Below are positions 58,096 through 64,000 of a DNA stretch of 64,000 nt, piece by piece (positions within the stretch are counted from its first letter, which is position 1; every line of letters starts with the position of its first letter). Origin of the DNA: Planctomycetota bacterium (lineage in GTDB: Bacteria; Planctomycetota; Planctomycetia; Pirellulales; Pirellulaceae). Below the pieces are notes generated by a model. The model was given only the letters and a program-made list of their open reading frames with translations, searched no databases and was not told the DNA's origin. The DNA lies in contig JAPLNI010000027.1 in assembly GCA_026692865.1 (NCBI GenBank), positions 124,001-188,000 of the forward strand, given 5' to 3'. Position numbers and translations under genes: made by a program.

Positions 58096-59277
58096 ATGAA
58101 ATGGGAACTCATTAAAAAGCCATCGCATTCGGAGCGGGACTTGCCCACAACCGAAATGCCGAAAGAAGTTGCGGTCGAAGGTGGCCGCTTTCAGATGAGA
58201 TTCCACCGTCTGGTTGGAGGGAAATCCGATGGTGTCGATGTTCTCGAGGTCAACACCGGAGCGCTTCGGGTTCTTATTCTTCCAACTCGGGGAATGGGCC
58301 TTTGGAAAGCCTTTGCAATTCAGGACGAAAGCCAAGATTTCGGCCAAGAAATAAGTTGGACCAGCCCAGTCCAGGGGCCCGTTCATCCTTCGTTGGTACC
58401 CGTTCAGGATGCCTCGGGAATTGGATGGCTGGAGGGCTTTGACGAGTTGCTTGCGCGTTGCGGGCTAGAAAGCAACGGGGCCCCCGAATTCAACTCGAAC
58501 GGAACGGTCAGGTATCCCCTTCACGGGCGAATCGCAAACCTCCCTGCCTCCGAGCTTTCGGTCTCGATTGATCCCAAGTCAGGCGTCCTGGAAGTCACAG
58601 GGACCGTCTACGAAACTCGATTTTTGGTGCAGTCGCTCGAGCTCCGCGTGACTTACCGCTTCGAAGTAAACAGCCGAAAATTCGGGATCACCGACGTTGT
58701 CACCAATCGATCCAGCAACCCAGCCACGATGCAGCTCTTGTATCATATTAATATTGGGCAACGCATTCTCGAAGCCGGAAGCAAATGCGTTGCCGCGTTG
58801 TCCGAGCTGGTTCCGCGAAACGAACATTCTGCCAACGCCGTTGATCGTTGGGACGAATACGATGGCCCCGTATCCGGTTTTCAGGAGCAGGTCTACTTTG
58901 CCAAGCCTCAATCCACCGATCGCGGATGGACCACGGTCATGCTGCACGATTCAACCAAAAGTAGCGGAATCGCCGTACGCTATGACACACGAACTCTTCC
59001 GTGCTTTTCTCTGTGGAAGAACACGGCGGCAGTCGAGGATGGCTACGTGACAGGGTTAGAGCCCGGGACAGGCTTCCCCAACACCAAGTCCTTCGAATCT
59101 CAAGCCTCTCGAGTTATCAAGCTGACAGCCGGTGAGTCGCGGAGTTTTTCTCTGCAAATGGAACCCCTGATTCAGTCAGGCGACATTGCTCGAGTAAATG
59201 AAGAGATCCATGCCATTCGATCTGCGAAGTGTTGCATGCACCATCAGCCAGTAGCTGGCTGGTGCGAAGGCGTTTAA
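58096..59277 (+). CDS. DUF4432 family protein (aldose 1-epimerase-like)
   Basis: About 393 residues of galactose-mutarotase fold. Family parts seen are VLEVNTGALRVLILPTRGMGLWKA, WLEGFDELLARCGLESNGAPE, YPLHGRIANLPA, QLLYHINIG and the C-terminal TGLEPGTGFPN. The set of Asp/His/Glu residues in these blocks suggests a sugar-binding epimerase site. I chose the ATG at 58096, which has AGGAAG 8 bases upstream, over a TTG at 58054. It faces away from the cupin-led sugar operon and may share regulation with it through the 196-base divergent region. Confidence 0.85.
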   Translation: MKWELIKKPSHSERDLPTTEMPKEVAVEGGRFQMRFHRLVGGKSDGVDVLEVNTGALRVLILPTRGMGLWKAFAIQDESQDFGQEISWTSPVQGPVHPSLVPVQDASGIGWLEGFDELLARCGLESNGAPEFNSNGTVRYPLHGRIANLPASELSVSIDPKSGVLEVTGTVYETRFLVQSLELRVTYRFEVNSRKFGITDVVTNRSSNPATMQLLYHINIGQRILEAGSKCVAALSELVPRNEHSANAVDRWDEYDGPVSGFQEQVYFAKPQSTDRGWTTVMLHDSTKSSGIAVRYDTRTLPCFSLWKNTAAVEDGYVTGLEPGTGFPNTKSFESQASRVIKLTAGESRSFSLQMEPLIQSGDIARVNEEIHAIRSAKCCMHHQPVAGWCEGV

Positions 59278-59379
59278 GCAGTGAACGCATAGGGCGGCTG
59301 GTGAACTATCCGCAATGAAGTATCCTAACAACATTCTCGCTGCTACCCGCTCAAGTCCGACACAGAGTCGAATTCAAAT

Positions 59380-60135
59380 ATGTCTTTTCTCAAAGATCTG
59401 AAGATCCTGTACCACCTTGCCTTGAGACCGGTTCGCGGCGCTGATCACGCCCAACGAATGGAAAGCTTCTACTCGGGCCAGGCCGAAGGCTATGACGACT
59501 TTCGCAAGCGACTCCTGCTCGGCCGCGAAGAGGTCTATAAAAAGCTTGGCGAAGACCACCCCGGCGAACCATCCCCTGAGAGTTCTCCCAGTGTTTGGGT
59601 CGACTTCGGAGGCGGAACCGGATCGAATTTGGAAGGCATCGGTCCTAACATAAGCAAGTTCCAAAGCGTATATGTCGTCGATCTCGCATCGTCACTTTTG
59701 AAAATAGTCGATAAGCGAGCTGAAAAAAATGGTTGGTCCAATGTTAAAGCAGTAACGGCCGACGCGACCACCTGGACACCGCCGGAGGGCTACGCAGATG
59801 TGGTTACCTTTTCGTACTCGTTAACCATGATTCCGGATTGGTTCGGAGCGATTGAAAACGCAAAACGAATCCTTAAACCCGGTGGAAAGATTGGCGTCAT
59901 TGATTTTTACGTTTCTAGAAAGCACCCGGCAGAAAACCTCGCAAAACACGCTTGGTCAACCCGTAGCTTTTGGCCAGTCTGGTTTTCAAGCGATAACGTT
60001 TTCCCCTCGCCTGACCATGTCCCGTTTCTTCAACGCCATTTTCAAACCATATTATTAGACGAACGAAGGTCGAAGGTTCCATACCTGCCTTTGATTCGAA
60101 CGCCGTATTATCAGTTCATCGGAACAAAAATTTAA
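59380..60135 (+). CDS. BtaB-like SAM-dependent methyltransferase (betaine lipid type)
   Basis: 251 residues. The features agree with BtaB, the N-methyltransferase that completes diacylglyceryl-trimethylhomoserine: RMESFYSGQAEGYDDFRKRLL at the N-terminus, SAM motif VWVDFGGGTGSNLE, VYVVDLASSLL, DVVTFSYSLTMIPDW and IDFYVSRKHP. Betaine lipids replace phospholipids under phosphate limitation. The partner BtaA, usually adjacent or fused, is not in the window, so another lipid or small-molecule substrate is possible. Confidence 0.75.
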   Translation: MSFLKDLKILYHLALRPVRGADHAQRMESFYSGQAEGYDDFRKRLLLGREEVYKKLGEDHPGEPSPESSPSVWVDFGGGTGSNLEGIGPNISKFQSVYVVDLASSLLKIVDKRAEKNGWSNVKAVTADATTWTPPEGYADVVTFSYSLTMIPDWFGAIENAKRILKPGGKIGVIDFYVSRKHPAENLAKHAWSTRSFWPVWFSSDNVFPSPDHVPFLQRHFQTILLDERRSKVPYLPLIRTPYYQFIGTKI

Positions 60136-60260
60136 AGTTGAATTTACATAGTTACGAACCCGTACGAGTACGACTTAAACCGACAATAATAGTTGATCGA
60201 ATCCACACCCAAGAATTAGACTTACGAACAAAAAACTCTCTCGTAAAGAAAACACCAAAT

Positions 60261-61106
60261 ATGAAATACGGAATGAATTTGCTTTTGTGGTCCGGAGAAA
60301 TCACCGATGCACAAGCTCCACTACTCGAGTCGCTCAAGAAAATGGGCTACGACGGAGTTGAGATTCCAACGTTTAACTTGGATCTCAACTATGCTGCCCT
60401 TGGAAAACTTCTTGATAGTATTGGTCTTGAACGGACGGCTGTTACAGTTCGCAACGAAGGCGACAATCCCATTAGCCCCGATGCGAGTGTTCGCAAGAAG
60501 GGTATCGAGCTCAATAAGAAAACACTCGACTGCTGTGCAGCGGCTGGCGTTCAAACCTTAGTCGGACCGTACCACTCGGCCCTTGGCTTTTTTCCTGGAC
60601 ACAGCCGAACTTCTGACGAGTGGAAGTGGGGCGTGGAGAGCATGCGAGCCACCGCCGAACACGCGGGCAAAGTAAATGTGATGCTGGGCGTCGAACCGCT
60701 CAATCGTTTTGAAGTTTACTTCCTCAACGCTCATGCGGACGCAGCGCAGTTCTGCCGCGAAGTCGATCACCCGAACTGCCGAATGATGTATGACACATTC
60801 CATAGCAACATCGAAGAGAAGACTATTCCCGGCGCGTTCCATGCGATCAAGGACATGCTCTGTCACATCCACATCAGCGAAAACGACCGCAGCACACCCG
60901 GCTTTGGTAATGTGCGATGGAAGGAAAACTTCGATGCGATTCGCGACATCGGTTACGACGGATGGCTCGTCATCGAAGCCTTCGGAATGGCGCTTCCAGA
61001 ACTAGCCGCCGCGACCCGAATTTGGCGACGCATGTTCGAGAACGAATTGAAACTCGCCGAAGATGGACTCGCATTCATGAAGCAACAAGTCGCAATGCGG
61101 TCGTAA
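60261..61106 (+). CDS. D-tagatose 3-epimerase-like TIM-barrel isomerase
   Basis: 281 residues from the ATG at 60261 (MKYGMNLLLWSGE), where family homology begins; the longer frame adds 41 residues read from non-conserved sequence. It has the ketose 3-epimerase layout: MGYDGVEIPTFNLD, VGPYHSALG, GVEPLNRFEVYFLN (Glu ligand), MYDTFHSNIEE (Asp), HIHISENDRSTPG (His) and LVIEAFG (Glu). These enzymes swap the C3 configuration of free keto-hexoses or act on related sugars. Third TIM-barrel sugar enzyme in about 9 kb. It ends in front of a hairpin element. Confidence 0.86.
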   Translation: MKYGMNLLLWSGEITDAQAPLLESLKKMGYDGVEIPTFNLDLNYAALGKLLDSIGLERTAVTVRNEGDNPISPDASVRKKGIELNKKTLDCCAAAGVQTLVGPYHSALGFFPGHSRTSDEWKWGVESMRATAEHAGKVNVMLGVEPLNRFEVYFLNAHADAAQFCREVDHPNCRMMYDTFHSNIEEKTIPGAFHAIKDMLCHIHISENDRSTPGFGNVRWKENFDAIRDIGYDGWLVIEAFGMALPELAAATRIWRRMFENELKLAEDGLAFMKQQVAMRS

Positions 61107-61118
61107 CTCCTCTAATTT

Positions 61119-61151
61119 GGAGTGCTGTGACTTGTCACAGCTTTCGGGGAG
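61119..61151 (+). terminator. hairpin element, GGAGTGC-stem-GCTTT family, copy 2
   Basis: TTGGAGTGCTGTGAC, TT loop, GTCACAGCTTTC (stem 61125-61142), 13 bases after the epimerase stop and in its orientation. Same flanks and near-identical stem as the 54 kb copy. Confidence 0.75.
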
Positions 61152-61238
61152 ACGGTCCGAGTCAAAAAGGACTCACGGTTAACCAAGTTCGTTAACCCAG
61201 TTCGCTAACACAAAAAACTCATTGAGTTCAACATCCCT

Positions 61239-61270
61239 AAAAGCGGCAACAAGTTGCCGCACTCCAAAGG
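61239..61270 (-). terminator. hairpin element, GGAGTGC-stem-GCTTT family, copy 3 (changed stem)
   Basis: On the minus strand, CCTTTGGAGTGCGGCAAC, 2-base loop, GTTGCCGCTTTT (stem 61243-61260), 8 bases after the transketolase stop and in its orientation. The stem differs from copies 1 and 2 at three positions on each arm, all compensated. Confidence 0.78.
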
Positions 61271-61278
61271 AAACGCAA

Positions 61279-63330
61279 TCAGCCTTGGATGGCAAGCTTT
61301 GCGTGAGCTGCGACTTGGTCTGGGGTGATCTTGAAGTGTTCGTAGAGTTGAGGCGCGGGTGCAGACGCTCCGAAGCTACTCATCCCAACAAAGTGACCGT
61401 CAAGCCCGATGTACTTGTCCCAGCAGAGTCGAATTCCGGCTTCACATGCGACGCGAGCCGTCACCGCCTTGGGCAATACGCTCTCGCGGTAGGATGGGTC
61501 TTGGTCCTCGAAGAGTTCCATACAAGGCATGCTGACGACACGCACTTTCACACCATCGGCGGAAAGTTTCTTGGCGGCTTCCATAATGATTGGAACTTCC
61601 GTTCCGGTTCCCATGAGGATCACTTGCGGTGTTCCGGAACAATCGCTGAGAACATAACCACCTTTTTCGGCTCCGGCAGCGGCACCGAGATTGGTTCGAT
61701 CTAACGTCGGAACGTTTTGTCGCGAAAGAACCATTACTGAAGGATGGTTGTCCATCTTGATGGCAGCGATATAGCAATGAATGACTTCGTTCGCGTCACC
61801 AGGTCGGAAGACGTAGACGCCAGGAATCGCTCTGCAAGCAGCCAAATGCTCCACTGGTTGGTGGGTCGGTCCGTCTTCGCCTAGACCGATCGAATCGTGT
61901 GTCATCACATACAAAACAGGTTGGTGCATGATGCTGCTGAGTCGCAACGATGGCCGCAGATAATCGGTGAAGACAAAAAATGTTGCACCGTAGGGCCGTA
62001 AACCGCTGAGAGACATTCCATTCAAAGCAGCAGCCATTCCATGTTCACGAATGCCGAAGTGCATGTTTCGACCAGCGTAGTTGGCTGGCGAAAAACCTTT
62101 CTCGGCATCAATTAGAGTCATCGTCGACGGAGCCAAGTCGGCTGCACCTCCCATGAGGGCTGGAAGGTTCTGCGAGATCATGTTCAGGACTTTGCCCGAG
62201 CTGACACGAGTTGCGAGCCCCTTTGGATCGGCAGGGAAAGGTTTGATTGCTGCGTCCCAACCTGTTGGGAGCTTGCGATCGATGATCGATTCGACTTCGG
62301 CGGCTTCCTTGGGGAACTTCGTTTTATAGTCAGCGAACTTCTTATTCCAATCTGCATTCGCGGCGGATCCCTTTGCACCCATCGTCTTGGCGAAGTAAGC
62401 GGGAACCTCAGACGGAACAAGGAACTTTGCATCAACCGGCCAACCATAAGCAGCCTTGGTCAACTTGATTTCTTCATCGCCAAGCGGTGCACCGTGAGCT
62501 CCGTGCGTGTTGGCTTTGTTCGGCGAACCGTAACCGATCACGCTACGAACCACGATCAAAGTCGGCCTGTCCTTGGTTGCCTTGAATTCCGCGAAGGCCG
62601 CTTGAAGTGCGACCAAGTCGTTCGCGTCCTCGACGACAACAGTGTTCCAGCCAAGACCTCGGAACCGCATCGGAACATCTTCCGAAAAAGCCAAATCCGT
62701 GTGGCCTTCGATGGTGATCCCGTTATCGTCGTAAATCCAACAAAGATTCGACAGTCGCATATGACCAGCGATCGACGCCGCCTCGCAAGCGACACCTTCC
62801 ATCACGTCCCCGTCACCACAAAGAGCGTAAACGTCATAGTCAAAAAGCTCGAAACCTGGCTTGTTGTATTTGGCACCTAGATGTTTCGAAGCGATCGCCA
62901 TTCCGACTGCGTTCGCAATCCCCTGGCCCAGCGGTCCTGTGGTGGTTTCAATGCCGGCTGCGTAGCCATACTCTGGGTGCCCAGCACACGGGCTGTTTAA
63001 TTGTCGAAAACTCTTGAGGTCTTCAATTTTTAGGGAAGGTTCGCTGGTTCCTTTGCCTGCTTTATCGATTGCTTTGATTCCGGAAACGTGAATCAAAGAG
63101 TAGATCAACATCGATGCGTGCCCGCAAGAAAGGACGAATCGATCGCGATTAGGCCAAAGCGGTTCTTGCGGATTGTAGTTGAGGTTCTCAGTCCACAGCT
63201 GGAAAGCTACCGGTGCCAGGGCCATCGGTGTTCCGGGATGCCCGCTATTGGCAGCTTGAACACCGTCCATGCTGAGAGTCCGAATAGTGTCGACGGCCAA
63301 CTTCTGGATACTGCTGCTCTGAACGCTCAT
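61279..63330 (-). CDS. tkt: transketolase
   Basis: 683 residues; thiamine-diphosphate enzyme of the pentose phosphate pathway moving two-carbon units between sugar phosphates in the cytoplasm. Marks are AANSGHPGTPMALAPVAF near the N-terminus, the TPP-binding CGDGDVMEGVACEA to NGITIEGHTDL, the substrate-site HGAHGAPLG, and the pyrimidine domain with FFVFTDYLRPSLRLSSI and HDSIGLGEDGPTHQPVEHLA. Normal length. It is convergent with the tagatose-epimerase-like gene, with two hairpins between them. Confidence 0.96.
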   Translation of the reverse strand: MSVQSSSIQKLAVDTIRTLSMDGVQAANSGHPGTPMALAPVAFQLWTENLNYNPQEPLWPNRDRFVLSCGHASMLIYSLIHVSGIKAIDKAGKGTSEPSLKIEDLKSFRQLNSPCAGHPEYGYAAGIETTTGPLGQGIANAVGMAIASKHLGAKYNKPGFELFDYDVYALCGDGDVMEGVACEAASIAGHMRLSNLCWIYDDNGITIEGHTDLAFSEDVPMRFRGLGWNTVVVEDANDLVALQAAFAEFKATKDRPTLIVVRSVIGYGSPNKANTHGAHGAPLGDEEIKLTKAAYGWPVDAKFLVPSEVPAYFAKTMGAKGSAANADWNKKFADYKTKFPKEAAEVESIIDRKLPTGWDAAIKPFPADPKGLATRVSSGKVLNMISQNLPALMGGAADLAPSTMTLIDAEKGFSPANYAGRNMHFGIREHGMAAALNGMSLSGLRPYGATFFVFTDYLRPSLRLSSIMHQPVLYVMTHDSIGLGEDGPTHQPVEHLAACRAIPGVYVFRPGDANEVIHCYIAAIKMDNHPSVMVLSRQNVPTLDRTNLGAAAGAEKGGYVLSDCSGTPQVILMGTGTEVPIIMEAAKKLSADGVKVRVVSMPCMELFEDQDPSYRESVLPKAVTARVACEAGIRLCWDKYIGLDGHFVGMSSFGASAPAPQLYEHFKITPDQVAAHAKLAIQG

Positions 63331-63911
63331 ATTGAATAGTTTCTAAGGTACGAATCGGACGGAACTATAAAGGAAACTCCCTGTATTTCACGTCTGACCA
63401 AGATAACGGGGCAGAAAACGCTTGGCAATCGGTTACTCACCTCATTGCCCTACCCGATAGACCAAGTTTTCTTTCGCGCTCGCAAGTTAATCGAAGACCC
63501 GATAAACACCCAGGGACAAGCGTAATCGTCCTTCAGATACGAAAACCTAATCAAAGGAGCTCACCAAGCGTGCCGATCAGCTGAGGACAGCTGATCTACA
63601 TTGTTTTCCAACAATAGTGCCGACGCGCACGCCTAAACTTCTAGGACAAGAGGTCACGAAGGACGCTTGCAAAACTGGGATCGCGAGCATAGTCATCTTG
63701 AAAAAGAAGGTTTTATGGGGGCTCCTTTGCTTTGAGTACATCGCTATCGTGAAACTCGCTCATTAGCATATAATCAAGGACGATCCTTTGATTCCCGCCG
63801 ATGCGATTTCCTGCCACCAACGAAGTACGATCGCGATTGTTTTCCTGTAGCCGTTCGCTTGTCGACTCCATCCAATCCACGAAGAAACGCCCCAAAGAAA
63901 CGCTGCTCACT
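63331..63911. other. 581-base divergent intergenic region
   Basis: Upstream of both transketolase (minus) and the lipoprotein at the right edge (plus). It holds one strong short hairpin (63575-63596) and no gene I can support. Open frames on the minus strand here have no recognisable content. Confidence 0.5.
63575..63596. repeat. short perfect hairpin
   Basis: Arms GATCAGCTG and CAGCTGATC with a 4-base loop, flanked by CGTGCC and TACATTG. Not followed by a T run. It could be another small palindromic element or an operator; only one copy is seen. Confidence 0.55.
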
Positions 63912-64000
63912 ATGGCACAAGTTGTGTCGAAATCTAAATTTTTATGTGGCCTTTTGCTTGCCACTGCCGCGCTAGTGATCTCCCCGGGTTGCGATCGCAA
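63912..64000 (+). CDS. probable lipoprotein, N-terminal fragment cut by window edge
   Basis: Open frame running off the right end: MAQVVSKSKFLCGLLLATAA then LVISPGCDR. It has a short basic start, a hydrophobic core and a Cys at residue 27 preceded by ISPG, which suits a lipoprotein signal. Only 29 residues are visible, so the mature function is unknown. No strong ribosome site; the start is tentative. Confidence 0.55.
   Translation, partial: MAQVVSKSKFLCGLLLATAALVISPGCDR

Noticed and set aside
63713-64000. 95-residue minus-strand frame at the right edge
   Set aside because: It overlaps the plus-strand lipoprotein signal peptide and shows no protein-like pattern or known motif.

Overview
The window looks like chromosomal DNA of a planctomycete, probably a Pirellulales/Pirellulaceae-type bacterium. 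This rests on family content: a DUF1559 prepilin-like protein, a BBP7-type outer-membrane barrel, a giant surface protein with an LEPR-XLL-like N-terminal motif, several small proteins of planctomycete-type hypothetical families, and dispersed palindromic repeats. Base composition is near half GC by eye. No species assignment is possible from the sequence alone. I saw no rRNA, tRNA, CRISPR array, prophage or insertion sequence.

Layout. 0-4.6 kb: 3' end of gltX, facing a minus-strand msrB-ligA-ydcF-like operon. 4.7-9.5 kb: a secreted sialate O-acetylesterase, a type II NADH dehydrogenase and an NhaD Na+/H+ antiporter. 9.7-16.6 kb: a 2281-residue protein made of two complete UvrA units plus an unrecognised C-terminal domain. 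16.7-18.7 kb: an antitoxin, a ParE-like toxin gene interrupted by one in-frame stop, a small membrane protein and radC. 18.9-25.5 kb: an HU protein, a BBP7 porin, a short SecA paralogue, a small conserved hypothetical and a DUF1559 protein. 25.9-31.9 kb: a minus-strand cluster (flippase-like protein, GT2 glycosyltransferase, large polytopic membrane protein) and a divergent AI-2E-family transporter. 32.3-37.1 kb: a 1600-residue surface protein carrying thioredoxin-like, cyclophilin and Ig/cadherin-like domains. 37.3-46.3 kb: an acyl-activating enzyme, yeast-type cytosine deaminase, leucyl aminopeptidase, UbiD-type decarboxylase and a CphA2-like ATP-grasp protein. 46.7-51.6 kb: the sdhCAB operon and a second flippase-like protein. 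51.7-63.3 kb: thiS-thiG and a carbohydrate region (three xylose-isomerase-like TIM barrels, a Gfo/Idh/MocA oxidoreductase, a phosphomannose-isomerase-like cupin, a DUF4432 epimerase, transketolase), plus a BtaB-like lipid methyltransferase. The right edge cuts the first codons of a probable lipoprotein.

How the genes fit together. Respiration (Ndh, SdhCAB) and sodium/proton exchange (NhaD) make a coherent energy set. UvrA-UvrA, LigA and RadC are DNA-repair associated but unlinked. The 51-63 kb block looks like modular sugar or polyol breakdown that could feed the pentose phosphate pathway through transketolase; its substrate cannot be read from the sequence.

The most unusual signals are the single-codon-broken toxin next to an intact antitoxin, the double UvrA with a new C-terminal domain, the adhesin with extracellular folding-enzyme domains, the CphA2-like protein with an eroded Mur-ligase P-loop, and four repeat families. 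One repeat family supplies the last codons of two neighbouring genes. Another behaves like a portable terminator with compensatory stem changes.
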